Positions 54,184-63,291 are shown, counted from the stretch's first letter. The stretch: 64,000 nt of DNA from Victivallaceae bacterium (GCA_028709805.1 JAQUTL010000011.1:1-64000); one strand, 5' to 3'. A program made the numbers and translations. Notes: generated by a model from the letters alone, not told the origin.

Positions 54184-55284
54184 ATGCGCGAACTGGGAAA
54201 AAACCGGTTGAAAGTCGTTTGTGACAGCAAGATACCGTTTCTGAAAGGGGCGATGGAGCCGTTCGGCGTTGATTGTCGCTATCTGCCGCCGTCGGAAATC
54301 GACGCCGCGGCGGTGCGCGACGCCGACGCGCTGATCGTCCGCACCCGCACCAAATGCAATGCCGGACTGCTGGAGGGGTCCACCGTCCGTTTTATCGCCA
54401 CGGCCACCATCGGATTCGATCATCTTGACGTTGATTATCTGGCCGGTCGCGGCATTGTCTGGCGCAGCGCGCCGGGCTGCAACGCCAAAAGCGTGGCGCA
54501 GTATGTCGGGGCGATTCTGTCCCGCGTCGGCTGGCGGGGGAAGACCATCGGGATTGTCGGCGTCGGTCACGTTGGCTCTCAGGTGGCGGAACTGGCCGCC
54601 GCGCTGGGCATGACGGTGCTGCTGAACGATCCGCCGCGCGCGGAGCGCGAGGGCGGCGCGGGGTTTGTGGCGCTTGAGCGGCTGCTTGCCGCCAGTGACA
54701 TTGTCTCAATGCATGTGCCGGACGAGCCGTCAACCCGCGATCTGGCCGGCGGAAAGTTTTTTGCGGCCATGAAATCCGGCGCATTGTTTGTCAATTCTTC
54801 GCGCGGCAGCGTGGTCGATGAGGCGGCGCTGTCGGCGTCCGACGTTGATTTTGTGCTTGACGTCTGGAAGAACGAGCCGGCGATCCGCCGCGATCTTATG
54901 GCGGGAGCGTTGTTTTCCACTCCCCACATTGCCGGCTATTCCACCGACGGCAAGGCCAACGGAACCGGCATGGCGGTGCGGGCGCTGGCGGAGTTTTTCC
55001 AAATTGACATGCTGCGCGACTTCAAGGTGACGGCGGTTCCGCCGCCGGAAAATCCGGTGATCGATCTGGATGGGATGGACGGCTCCGCCGCCGTCGCCGC
55101 CGCTATTCTCCATAGTTATGATGTGGAACGTGACTCGCTGGCGTTGCGCGCCGCCCCGGAAACTTTCGAGCGGCTGCGCAACGACTATTGGCTGCGCCGG
55201 GAATTCCCGGCGTTCACGGTTGTCAACGCCGGATCCGGCTGCCGCGATGCGCTGCGCCGGCTGGGATTCAAAATGCAAGGATGA
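54184..55284 (+). CDS. pdxB: Erythronate-4-phosphate dehydrogenase
   Basis: Oxidises 4-phosphoerythronate in the deoxyxylulose-5-phosphate-dependent vitamin B6 route. 366 residues from ATG 54184 (GAAGGA seven bases upstream; ATG 54181 is equally in frame). KVVCDSKIPFLKGAMEPFG, DALIVRTRTKCNAGLLEGS, FIATATIGFDHLDVDYLAGR and APGCNAKSVAQYV separate PdxB from other D-2-hydroxyacid dehydrogenases. GIVGVGHVGSQVAELAAALG binds NAD, and FSTPHIAGYSTDGKANGT has the catalytic histidine. The C-terminal dimerisation domain is shorter than in E. coli. It is followed five bases later by thiI. Confidence 0.9.
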   Translation: MRELGKNRLKVVCDSKIPFLKGAMEPFGVDCRYLPPSEIDAAAVRDADALIVRTRTKCNAGLLEGSTVRFIATATIGFDHLDVDYLAGRGIVWRSAPGCNAKSVAQYVGAILSRVGWRGKTIGIVGVGHVGSQVAELAAALGMTVLLNDPPRAEREGGAGFVALERLLAASDIVSMHVPDEPSTRDLAGGKFFAAMKSGALFVNSSRGSVVDEAALSASDVDFVLDVWKNEPAIRRDLMAGALFSTPHIAGYSTDGKANGTGMAVRALAEFFQIDMLRDFKVTAVPPPENPVIDLDGMDGSAAVAAAILHSYDVERDSLALRAAPETFERLRNDYWLRREFPAFTVVNAGSGCRDALRRLGFKMQG

Positions 55285-55289
55285 TATTT

Positions 55290-56495
55290 ATGTACAATTC
55301 AGTTCTCTGCCGCTATCACGAAATCGCCATAAAGGGGCACAACCGCAAAAATTTTGAGCGGCAGCTCATGGGCAACATGCAGCACAAGTTAAGGGATATA
55401 AACGACCTGCGGGTGCGCAGCGTTCGCGGACGCGTCTGGATCGAACACGGCGGACGGGCGCCGTTCTCCGATGCTGAAATCGCGGAAATATGCGAAAAAC
55501 TCCGGTTCATGTTCGGTCTGGAAAGTTTCTCTCCGGCCATTCTGGTGGCGTCGGAGATCGAGGCGATCAAAAGCGCGGCGGCTGCGGCGGCGAAGCCGGT
55601 GTTCGACGCGGCGTTCGCGGCAAAAGAGCGGGTGCGCTTCCGCATCCGGGCGCGGCGCAGCGACAAGAGCTTTCCGCTGCGCAGCAAGGATATCGAAATT
55701 GAATTGGCCACGGTCGTCGGTGACCTCTATCCGGTTCCAGAGCTTGAGGTCCACCTTGATGACGACGCCGATATCACCGTGGGCTGTGAGGTGCGCGACG
55801 AATTCACCATCCTCTATTTCAAGTCGTTCCATTCCGGCGGCGGATTGCCGACCGGTTCAAACTCCCCGGTCATGGCGCTGCTGTCCGGCGGCATCGACTC
55901 TCCGGTCGCCGCGCTGCTGACGATGAAGCGCGGCAGCGAGGTCGATTTCATGAGCTTCCATTCCGATCCGTACACGCCGCCGGAGACCACTGAAAAAGTT
56001 CTCGGCATCGGGCGTTATCTTAACAATTTTCAGCGTTCGGGCACCCATTATTTTGCCAATCTCAGCGCGATCCAGAAGCTGATCCGCGACCGCTGCAATC
56101 CGCGTTACCGCACCGTGCTTTACCGCCGCATGATGTTCCGCATCGCCGAGGCGGTCGCCCGTTCCGGACGGGCGAAGGCGCTGCTTACCGGCGAGTCGCT
56201 GGGGCAGGTGGCTTCGCAGACGGTGGAGAATATGAGCGTCATCAACAACGCCACCGGGTTGCTGGTGCTGCGTCCGCTGGTAGGAATGGACAAACTGGAG
56301 ACGATACGTCTGGCCGAAAAATTCGGAACGTACGACATGTCCAACGTTCAGGTTCCGGACAGCTGCACCGTATTCTCCCCGCCGGCGCCGGCGACCAGGA
56401 GCGACATTGCGACAATAGAGGACGAAGAGGCCAAACTTGGCGACTGGCAAAGCGTTCTTGACGAAATCATCGCAAATGTTCAGATATTGAAATAG
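55290..56495 (+). CDS. thiI: tRNA 4-thiouridine synthase ThiI (no rhodanese domain)
   Basis: Adenylates U8 of tRNA for sulfur transfer; in some bacteria also serves thiamine thiazole synthesis. 401 residues from ATG 55290: N-terminal ferredoxin-like and THUMP domains (LCRYHEIAIKGHNRKNFERQ, VRFRIRARRSDKSFPLRSKD, GLPTGSNSPVMALLSGGIDS), the PP-loop LLSGGIDSPVAALL, and ALLTGESLGQVASQTVENM. The C-terminus stops at PDSCTVFSPPAPATRSDIAT, so the rhodanese domain of the E. coli enzyme is absent, as in Bacillus ThiI. AAGGA precedes the ATG. Confidence 0.95.
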   Translation: MYNSVLCRYHEIAIKGHNRKNFERQLMGNMQHKLRDINDLRVRSVRGRVWIEHGGRAPFSDAEIAEICEKLRFMFGLESFSPAILVASEIEAIKSAAAAAAKPVFDAAFAAKERVRFRIRARRSDKSFPLRSKDIEIELATVVGDLYPVPELEVHLDDDADITVGCEVRDEFTILYFKSFHSGGGLPTGSNSPVMALLSGGIDSPVAALLTMKRGSEVDFMSFHSDPYTPPETTEKVLGIGRYLNNFQRSGTHYFANLSAIQKLIRDRCNPRYRTVLYRRMMFRIAEAVARSGRAKALLTGESLGQVASQTVENMSVINNATGLLVLRPLVGMDKLETIRLAEKFGTYDMSNVQVPDSCTVFSPPAPATRSDIATIEDEEAKLGDWQSVLDEIIANVQILK

Positions 56496-56503
56496 GCTCC
56501 GCG

Positions 56504-58012
56504 TCAGCGAATGACCGTCCAGACTCCGCCGTCGATCATTGCGGCGGTGACTTTTTCGCCGTCGTAATATATCCGGTCGAACCCGGACGTTCCGCAGCGG
56601 TGGCGCCATTTTATTTTTCCCGAAGCCGGGTCGACCCGTACCAGATCGCCCTGCCGTCCGCCGACAAAGACGTCGCCGAACGCCTCGCACGGCGGCACCG
56701 GCGTGTGTTCGTAACCGAGTCCGAGGTCGATGACCTTTTCCACGGCTGCGGCGTCAACGTCGATCACCGCCAGTTCGCCGTCCATGGTCTTGGCGTAGGC
56801 GTGTTTGCCGTCGGTCGCGGGGCCGAGGCTTTCGCGGAATTTATATTGGTTGGTGCGCAGTTTTACTTCGCCGGTCTCGCGGTCGAAAATGGTCAGATAG
56901 CGGTCCGGAGCCACGACCGCCAGATTTTTTTCTCCGATCACCGGCGTCACGTTACCCGGTGAGAACAGGATGTTGTCCGACCCGTTGTTCCACTTCCATT
57001 TCAGTTCTCCGGTGTCGGCCGTCAGCACATAGAGAAAGGTGTCCCACGCGCCGAATGCCGCGACGTTGTCCCGCACCGCCGGCGGCGCCTGACAGCGGCC
57101 GGCCGCAACTTTGAAGTACGGCGATTCGTCCGGCGGCGGCGGCAGAACTTCCGGGATCGTTCCGCTGAAAACAAGTTCGGGCGGCGGTGGTTCGGAATCA
57201 GCCGGCCGGAATTTTACCGGATCCCACGGAATCGCGTCCGGTTGAAATTCGATTTCCGGCTTGTCCGGCTTCGCGGCGCCGACCGTCTTATTGAATACTG
57301 AAACGCGGTTACCGGAAATTTCAACCAAATTGTAGCCGCCGGCGGTTTCCGACGAATGGCGCAGGGATATCGCCCGCCCGATCACGTTGCCGAAGCCGTT
57401 GGCGTTCAGCACTCCGAGGTTGTGATAGTGGCCGGACAATATGGCCGCGACCGGATATTTCTTCAGCACCGCCAGCACCGCCTGGGCGTTGCTCAGCTCC
57501 TGATTCAGCGGATAGTGGCAGACAAAGATCACGCGGTCGCCCGGCCGCACTTGTTCTTTCAGCGCCGCGTCCAGCCACGCGAGGTCGGAGTTGCGGACAT
57601 AGCCGTCGCCCATCTTCATCCACGGCCCGGAGGGGATGCCCGCTATGATAAAACCGCCGATCCGCCGGCAGAACCGGTCGCCGCCGAACAATGCAGGAAA
57701 CGCTTCGCAGTTGCTGTCGCTCCAGTTGGTTTCGTGATTTCCGGGAACGGCCAGCAGCGGCTTGGTCAGCCGGTCAAGCAGCGTTTTGACGTATCGAAGT
57801 TCCGCGATGCTTCCGGTGCCGGTCAGGTCGCCGGAAAGGATCACCGCGTCGGCGTTGCCGGAGTTTATCTCATCGATCGCCGCGGCGGTCATCGCTGCGT
57901 TGGCGTTGCCATCGACAACATGAATGTCGGTCAGCCATGCCAGTTTCAGCTCTGAAGCGCCCAGCGTCAGCAGCGGCGTGAGCAGCACGGCGAACAGTCC
58001 TGAAATCCGCAT
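56504..58012 (-). CDS. Exported metallophosphoesterase fused to a PQQ/YWTD-like propeller
   Basis: 502 residues with signal peptide MRISGLFAVLLTPLLTLGA. Residues 20-260 are a calcineurin-like phosphoesterase: LAWLTDIHVVDG, VILSGDLTGTGS, AVPGNHETNWSDS, VCHYPL and ILSGHYHNLG supply the metal ligands. After a proline-rich linker (EPPPPELVFSGTIPEVLPPP), residues about 320-500 form PQQ-like beta-propeller blades (FLYVLTADTGELKWKW, LTIFDRETGEVKLRT, DLVRVDPASGKIKWRHRCG). Its ribosome site AAGGAGG lies inside the 3' stem of the hydA terminator. Substrate unknown. Confidence 0.88.
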   Translation of the reverse strand: MRISGLFAVLLTPLLTLGASELKLAWLTDIHVVDGNANAAMTAAAIDEINSGNADAVILSGDLTGTGSIAELRYVKTLLDRLTKPLLAVPGNHETNWSDSNCEAFPALFGGDRFCRRIGGFIIAGIPSGPWMKMGDGYVRNSDLAWLDAALKEQVRPGDRVIFVCHYPLNQELSNAQAVLAVLKKYPVAAILSGHYHNLGVLNANGFGNVIGRAISLRHSSETAGGYNLVEISGNRVSVFNKTVGAAKPDKPEIEFQPDAIPWDPVKFRPADSEPPPPELVFSGTIPEVLPPPPDESPYFKVAAGRCQAPPAVRDNVAAFGAWDTFLYVLTADTGELKWKWNNGSDNILFSPGNVTPVIGEKNLAVVAPDRYLTIFDRETGEVKLRTNQYKFRESLGPATDGKHAYAKTMDGELAVIDVDAAAVEKVIDLGLGYEHTPVPPCEAFGDVFVGGRQGDLVRVDPASGKIKWRHRCGTSGFDRIYYDGEKVTAAMIDGGVWTVIR

Positions 58013-58055
58013 AAAAAAGCCTCCTTCGATGCGGTAATATACCGCCGAAGGAGGC
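58013..58055 (-). terminator. Intrinsic terminator of the hyd operon with embedded Shine-Dalgarno of the next gene
   Basis: Minus strand: GCCTCCTTCG (58055-58046), inner GCGGTA/TACCGC with a 3-base loop, CGAAGGAGGC (58028-58019), then TTTTTT (58018-58013) and at once the ATG of the metallophosphoesterase. The stem is perfect apart from a 2-base bulge. AAGGAGG at 58026-58020 is that gene's ribosome site, seven bases from its ATG. Confidence 0.85.
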
Positions 58056-58078
58056 GCAATGCAAACCGGAAACGCGGG

Positions 58079-60124
58079 TTATTTCACCGCGGCGTCGATC
58101 AGGCCGGTCAGCTCCTTGAGCGCGGCGCTGGCGGCGACGTCGCCGTCGATCTGATATTCAGCAACGTTGTCGCCCACCGCGACGCAGACCTTGCCGTCAT
58201 TCGTTCTGGCCGGGTTGAAGGATGCGGCTATCACCACCTTGTCCCGCAGGTTCTGCTGCTTGGCATAGGCGACCAGCTGACTGAGCAGCGCCGCTTCCTT
58301 GTTTTCGCCGTCCTGCTTGACGGTGTGAACCGTCACCACCACATCGACCTTGCCTTCGCCGGGCATGCCGAGCATGATCTCCTGAGCGTCGAACAGCTGG
58401 GCGCGATCCTGATAGTGGGTATGCAGCCGCTCGTGGGCCTTGTGACTGCCGGGGCAGCCGCCGAAAGCCTCTTCATAGCAGCGGACCACCAGGTGGTTGT
58501 CCTGCGGCTTCTGGAGCTGCTGGGTCTTGTCGGCGTTGTAAAGTCCGGCGGCGCGGATCTGACGCGCCAGCTCCGGATTCTGGGTGATCGGCTGACCGCC
58601 GCCGCAGACGCAGCCGCCAGGACAGGCCATGACTTCGATGAAGTCGTACTGCGCCTTGCCGGCTTTGATGTCGTCAACCAGCTTGCGGGCGTTGCCCAGA
58701 CCGTGAACCACGGCCACGCGCAGCTTGGTGCCGCCGACTTCAATTTCAGCCTCCTTGCGGGGGGTGCCGCCGCGGACTTCGGCAAAATCCACCGATGCGA
58801 GCGGCTTTTGCTCAATCTTCTCAACCGCGTAGCGCAGCGCGGCTTCCATCACTCCGCCGGTGGTGCCGAAAATCACGCCGCCGCCGGTGGCAAAACCGTA
58901 CGGCATGTCAAACGCCGAGATCGGCAGCTCGTCCAAACGAATTCCCATCGAGGAGATCATCTGGGAGACTTCAACCGTGGTGAGCACATAATCGATGTCC
59001 TGCCGGCCGTCATGTTTGAATTTCGGCAGCTGCGCCTCGAATTTCTTCGCGGTGCAGGGCATGATCGAAACCACCACCAGATTTTCCGGATTGACGCCGA
59101 GTTTGCCCGGCAGCGTTTCGCGCGCCACCGCGCCGTATATCTGCTGCGGACTGCGGGTGCTGGAGATGTTCGGAATGAATTCCGGGAAATAAGTTTCGGC
59201 AAACTTCACCCACGCCGGACAGCAGCTGGTGAACATCGGCATGGTCTTCTTGTTGGTTATGCGGTCGATCAGCTCGGTCGCCTCCTCAAAGATGGTCATG
59301 TCGGCGGTGAAACTGGTGTCATAGACTTCGGCAAAACCCATCAGCTTGAGCGCGGTGACCAGCTTCCCGGCCACGTTTTCGCCGCCCTTGAGCCCGAACA
59401 TTTCGCCGAGCGCCACCCGCACCGCCGGCGCGATCGAGGCAACCACCGTCTTGCTCTTGTCATGAATCTGCGACCATACCTGTTCGCGCTGCTGTTTGGG
59501 AACTATCGCTCCGGTGGGGCATACCGCGGCGCACTGGCCGCAGTTGACGCATTCCACCTCGTTGAGGTTTTTGTCAAATGCGGGAGCGACGCGGGCGTTT
59601 GCGCCGCGGAACGCGAAGTCGATCGCTCCGACTGACTGAACCTCGGTGCAGACGCGGACGCAGTCGCCGCAGAGCACGCATTTGTTCGGGTCGCGCTCAA
59701 GCGACGGCGACGCCTTGTCGATCGGCGCGTTCTTCTGGGTCTGCTTGTAGCGCACCTCGGTGACCCCCAGCCGGCGGGCCAGACTCTGCAGCGTGCAGTT
59801 GGCGCTGCGCATGCAGCTCGGGCATTCGCGGCTGTGATTGGCCAGCAGAAGCTCAACGTTGATCTTGCGCATCATGCGCAGGTCTTTGCTGTCGGTATGG
59901 ATCACCATTCCGGCCTCCGGCTTGGTGGAGCAGGCGGCCATGATGCCGCGCTTCTCAACCTCGACCAGGCAAAGCCGGCAGGCGCCGTAGATGCTCAGTT
60001 CGGAGTGGTAGCAGAAGGTCGGCATGTCGATGCCGATCTTGCGGATCAGTTCAAGCAGATTGCGTTCGTTGCCGATGGCGACCTTCAAACCGTTGATCGT
60101 CATGGTTGCGGTTGTGTTGTTCAT
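58079..60124 (-). CDS. hydA: [FeFe] hydrogenase catalytic subunit, NAD-dependent trimeric type (HydA/HndD), with C-terminal extension
   Basis: Makes H2 from protons with electrons from NADH/ferredoxin via HydB and HydC. 681 residues. N-terminal [2Fe-2S] domain (C38, C49, C52, C65), His-Cys3 [4Fe-4S] motif HSRECPSCMRSANC (97-110), two [4Fe-4S] clusters (KCVLCGDCVRVC, ECVNCGQCAAVCP). H-cluster motifs: L1 TSCCPAWVKF (299-308), L2 MPCTAKKFE (355-363), L3 EVMACPGGCVCGGGQP (497-512). The canonical protein would end near 570; about 110 further residues form an extra domain (VDVVVTVHTVKQDG ... VCVAVGDNVAEYQIDGD) I cannot name. 22 bp downstream of hydB; CAGGAGC upstream of the ATG. Confidence 0.95.
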   Translation of the reverse strand: MNNTTATMTINGLKVAIGNERNLLELIRKIGIDMPTFCYHSELSIYGACRLCLVEVEKRGIMAACSTKPEAGMVIHTDSKDLRMMRKINVELLLANHSRECPSCMRSANCTLQSLARRLGVTEVRYKQTQKNAPIDKASPSLERDPNKCVLCGDCVRVCTEVQSVGAIDFAFRGANARVAPAFDKNLNEVECVNCGQCAAVCPTGAIVPKQQREQVWSQIHDKSKTVVASIAPAVRVALGEMFGLKGGENVAGKLVTALKLMGFAEVYDTSFTADMTIFEEATELIDRITNKKTMPMFTSCCPAWVKFAETYFPEFIPNISSTRSPQQIYGAVARETLPGKLGVNPENLVVVSIMPCTAKKFEAQLPKFKHDGRQDIDYVLTTVEVSQMISSMGIRLDELPISAFDMPYGFATGGGVIFGTTGGVMEAALRYAVEKIEQKPLASVDFAEVRGGTPRKEAEIEVGGTKLRVAVVHGLGNARKLVDDIKAGKAQYDFIEVMACPGGCVCGGGQPITQNPELARQIRAAGLYNADKTQQLQKPQDNHLVVRCYEEAFGGCPGSHKAHERLHTHYQDRAQLFDAQEIMLGMPGEGKVDVVVTVHTVKQDGENKEAALLSQLVAYAKQQNLRDKVVIAASFNPARTNDGKVCVAVGDNVAEYQIDGDVAASAALKELTGLIDAAVK

Positions 60125-60146
60125 AATACTTCAGCGTGCTCCTGTA

Positions 60147-62048
60147 TTAAAGCCCGATGATCGCATCGAAGCGGCAGGCGGCTTTGCAGGCGCCGCACTT
60201 GATGCATTTGTCGGGGTCGATGTGATGGGGTTTCTTGACTTCGCCGGTGATCGCTCCGACCGGACACTTGCGGGCGCAGGCGGTGCAGCCGCGGCACTTG
60301 TCGGCCACGATTTCGGGCCGGGCGAGCGCCTTGCATTCGCCGGTGGGACAGGTCTTCTTGAAGACGTGGGCTTCGTATTCGTCGCGGAAATTGCGCAGCG
60401 TGGAGAGCACCGGGTTCGGCGCGGTTTTGCCGAGTCCGCACAGCGAACCGAGCTGAACCGCCTTCGCGGTGGCTTCCAGAAGTTCGAGCGTTTCGGCGGT
60501 GGCGCGGCCTTCGATGATGTCGTCAAGCAGCGCGAGCATCTGCTTGGTGCCTTCGCGGCAGGGAACGCATTTTCCGCAGGATTCGTTCTGGGTGAACTGC
60601 ATGAAGAAACGGGCAATCTTGATCATGCAGGTCTGGTCGTTCATCACCACCAGACCGCCGGAACCGACCATGGCGCCGACTGTCTTCAGCGTGTCGAAGT
60701 CCATCGGCAGGTCGAGCATCTCCTTGGTCAGGCAGCCGCCGGACGGTCCGCCGATCTGAACCGCCTTGAAGTCGCGTCCGGTGAGCTTGCCGGAATTGTC
60801 GGTCACGCCGCCGCCGATGTTGTAGACAATCTCGCGCAGCGTGGTGCCGAACGGAACTTCGATCAAGCCGGTGTTGGCCACATGTCCGGTCAGGGCGAAG
60901 GTCTTGGTGCCGGGCGACTTCTCGGTGCCGCAGGAGCGGTAGACGGCGGCGCCTTCACGCATAATGAACGGGACGCTGGCCAGCGTTTCAACGTTGTTGA
61001 TCACCGTCGGTTTTTTCCACAGTCCGCACTGGGCGGGGAACGGCGGTTTGGGCATCGGCATGCCGCGCTTGCCTTCAATGGAGGCGATCAGGGCGGTCTC
61101 TTCGCCGCAGACGAACGCTCCGGCGCCTTCCATGACGTGCAGCCGGAAGCCGAAGTCGGTCCCGAACAGATTTTCGCCGAGCAGTCCGGCCTCCTCGGCC
61201 TTTTCGATCGCGTGGCGCATGCGTTTCACGGCCAGCGGATATTCGGCCCGGACGTAAACGTAGCCCTCATTCGCCTGAATCGCCTTGGCGGCGATGATCA
61301 TGCCTTCGATCACGGCGTGCGGGTTGCCCTCCATGACGGAACGGTCCATAAATGCGCCGGGGTCGCCCTCGTCGCCGTTGCAGATGACATATTTTTTGTC
61401 GTTCTTGCTGGCAAGAGTAAATTTCCACTTGAGTCCGGTCGGGAATCCGCCGCCGCCGCGGCCGCGCAGCCCGGACTCGATGACTTCCTGAATCACCTGC
61501 TCGCTGGTCATTTCGGTAATCGCCTTCCGGGCGCCGAAATAGCCGCCGCGGGCGATGTATTCATTGACGTTTTCCGGTTCGATCATGCAGTTGTGCAGCA
61601 CAACGCGCTTCTGGCGGTTGTAGAACGGGATTTCGTGGTCTCCCTTGCATTTGACGCCGTCCACCGTTTCGTAGAGCAGACGTTCAATGACGCGGCCGCC
61701 AAGCAGCGTTTCCTCGACGATCTCGGGAACGTCGGTGACTTTGACTTTGGTATAAAGGATATTGTCCGGCATGATGTGCACCAGCGGCCCGCGCTGGCAG
61801 AATCCCTGGCAGCCGCTCTTGGAAAGATAGGTGCCGGTGAAGTTGCAGTGTTCGCCGTTTTCCTCGGTCTTCAGCTCAAGTTCGACATCGACATTCTTCT
61901 GCTTGAGCAGTTCGGCCATGGCGTCGCGGACCAGCATGGAGCCGTTGGCCATGCAGCCGGTGCCGCCGCAGATTATAATGCGGCGCGAGAGTTTTTCGCT
62001 GGCCGACTTGAATGCCGCCGCGACTTTTTCCAGATTAATGGTGGTCAT
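60147..62048 (-). CDS. hydB: NADH-binding subunit of the trimeric hydrogenase (HydB/HndC, NuoF-like)
   Basis: 633 residues carrying the NAD and FMN sites. An N-terminal thioredoxin-like [2Fe-2S] domain (IICGGTGCMANGSMLVRDAM ... GCQGFCQRGPLV) precedes the NuoF core: GRGGGGFPTGLKWKF (NADH), CNGDEGDPGAFMDRSVMEGN (FMN), and the [4Fe-4S] site ESCGKCVPCREGTKQM. A C-terminal 2[4Fe-4S] ferredoxin domain follows (KCRGCTACARKCPVG, KCIKCGACKAACRF). This layout is that of electron-bifurcating or NADP/NAD-dependent HydB/HndC. The ATG abuts the hydC stop. Confidence 0.96.
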   Translation of the reverse strand: MTTINLEKVAAAFKSASEKLSRRIIICGGTGCMANGSMLVRDAMAELLKQKNVDVELELKTEENGEHCNFTGTYLSKSGCQGFCQRGPLVHIMPDNILYTKVKVTDVPEIVEETLLGGRVIERLLYETVDGVKCKGDHEIPFYNRQKRVVLHNCMIEPENVNEYIARGGYFGARKAITEMTSEQVIQEVIESGLRGRGGGGFPTGLKWKFTLASKNDKKYVICNGDEGDPGAFMDRSVMEGNPHAVIEGMIIAAKAIQANEGYVYVRAEYPLAVKRMRHAIEKAEEAGLLGENLFGTDFGFRLHVMEGAGAFVCGEETALIASIEGKRGMPMPKPPFPAQCGLWKKPTVINNVETLASVPFIMREGAAVYRSCGTEKSPGTKTFALTGHVANTGLIEVPFGTTLREIVYNIGGGVTDNSGKLTGRDFKAVQIGGPSGGCLTKEMLDLPMDFDTLKTVGAMVGSGGLVVMNDQTCMIKIARFFMQFTQNESCGKCVPCREGTKQMLALLDDIIEGRATAETLELLEATAKAVQLGSLCGLGKTAPNPVLSTLRNFRDEYEAHVFKKTCPTGECKALARPEIVADKCRGCTACARKCPVGAITGEVKKPHHIDPDKCIKCGACKAACRFDAIIGL

Positions 62049-62561
62049 TTACTTGTTCTCCTTTTCGGCGGCTTCGATCTTGTCGATCAGGGCGATTATC
62101 TGTTCCGGGGTGGCCTGTCCGTGGACCTCGTCGTTCAGCAGCACCACCGGGGCAAGCCCGCAGGCGCCGAGACAGCTGACGGTTTCAACGGTGAATTTGA
62201 GATCGTCGGAGGTGTTCTTTTCCGCGGAGAGATTGAGCCGCTTGTAAAGCGCTTCGAGGATGCCGTGCGATTTCTTGACGTGACAGGCCGTGCCGTCACA
62301 AAGCCGGAACACATGTTTCCCTTTCGGCTTCAGCGCAAAATGCGCGTAGAACGTGGCCACGCCGTACACGCGCGACGGCGGCACGCCCAGACTGGAGGCG
62401 ACATAGGTTATCATGTCTTTTGAGAGGTACTTGTACACCTCCTGCACCTCCTGGAGGATCGGGATCAGACGGGATTCGGAGTAGTTGTTCTTCTCCAGAA
62501 TTCGGTTCACCTCTACCAGATAGTCCTTCATGGCGGAGGTTTTTTCCATGGTTTCGAGCAT
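62049..62561 (-). CDS. hydC: Small [2Fe-2S] subunit of the trimeric hydrogenase (HydC/HndA, NuoE-like)
   Basis: 170 residues. A helical N-terminal part (SRLIPILQEVQEVYKYLSKD) is followed by the NuoE core YGVATFYAHFALKPKGKHVF and the four cysteines of the [2Fe-2S] cluster (CDGTACHVKKS and CLGACGLAPV). It passes electrons between HydB and HydA. AAGGATA lies eight bases before the ATG. It follows rex by 27 bp. Confidence 0.95.
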   Translation of the reverse strand: MLETMEKTSAMKDYLVEVNRILEKNNYSESRLIPILQEVQEVYKYLSKDMITYVASSLGVPPSRVYGVATFYAHFALKPKGKHVFRLCDGTACHVKKSHGILEALYKRLNLSAEKNTSDDLKFTVETVSCLGACGLAPVVLLNDEVHGQATPEQIIALIDKIEAAEKENK

Positions 62562-62588
62562 ATCAATATCCTTATTTTGATAGGTTAT

Positions 62589-63239
62589 TTATTCAGATTC
62601 ACTGTTCAGTTCGCGCCGCAGCGCGGTCAGTTTCACCGAGAGCACCGCCAGCCCTCCGGCGATGACTTCGCGCTGTACCACCACGTTGTCGGGAACTTTC
62701 AAACTGACGTTGGCAAAATTCCAGATGCCCCACACGCCGCCTTCGACCAATTCGTCCGCAACCTTTTGCGCGTATTCAGCCGGAACGCAGATTATTCCCA
62801 TATGAATGCGCATCCGGCGGGTCAGCTCGGCCAGACGGGAGACGGGGAACACCTCGCGGTCATGGATGGTTCTGCCGATTTTGGCCGGATCGGTGTCGAA
62901 GGCCGCGATAATGCGGAGGCCGTATTCTTCAAAGCCCTCGTAGCCGAGTATCGCGCTGCCGAGCGAACCGGCGCCGACCAGAACCGCCTCGCTGGTGTTG
63001 TCCCACGACAGGAACGCCCGGATCGCGTCGATCAGCTCGGCCACTTTGTAGCCGACCCCCGGCTGGCCGGTGACTCCGGTGGACGCCAGATCCTTGCGTA
63101 CGACAATCGCCTCAAGATGCATATACCTCGCAAGCTCCGGCGTCGCCACAATCTCGATCCCGGATTTGCGCATCTCGTTGAGCTTGTGCAAATAGGTGGG
63201 CAACCGTCGGATCGTCGGCAGCTTCTGAACCTTCGACAT
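62589..63239 (-). CDS. rex: Redox-sensing transcriptional repressor Rex
   Basis: Winged-helix repressor released from DNA by a high NADH/NAD ratio. 216 residues from ATG 63239 (MSKVQKLPTIRRLPTYLHKL) with AGGAACG upstream; the longer open frame starts at 63281. The DNA-binding domain contains MHLEAIVVRKDLASTG, the Rossmann domain VLVGAGSLGSAILGYEGFEE and FDTDPAKIG. The C-terminal segment GIWNFANVSLKVPDNVVVQRE is the domain-swapped helix region. It is the first gene of the rex-hydCBA operon, so the NADH sensor controls the NADH-consuming hydrogenase. Confidence 0.96.
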   Translation of the reverse strand: MSKVQKLPTIRRLPTYLHKLNEMRKSGIEIVATPELARYMHLEAIVVRKDLASTGVTGQPGVGYKVAELIDAIRAFLSWDNTSEAVLVGAGSLGSAILGYEGFEEYGLRIIAAFDTDPAKIGRTIHDREVFPVSRLAELTRRMRIHMGIICVPAEYAQKVADELVEGGVWGIWNFANVSLKVPDNVVVQREVIAGGLAVLSVKLTALRRELNSESE

Positions 63240-63291
63240 ATTCAGCGTTCCTGTCTGTTGATAAGATATTTTTTTACCCAATGTATCTTAT

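Noticed and set aside
58325-59635. 436-codon plus-strand open frame over hydA
   Set aside because: Antisense of the hydrogenase gene.
60024-62423. 799-codon plus-strand open frame over hydB/hydC
   Set aside because: Antisense of the hydrogenase subunits; long only because of high GC at third positions.
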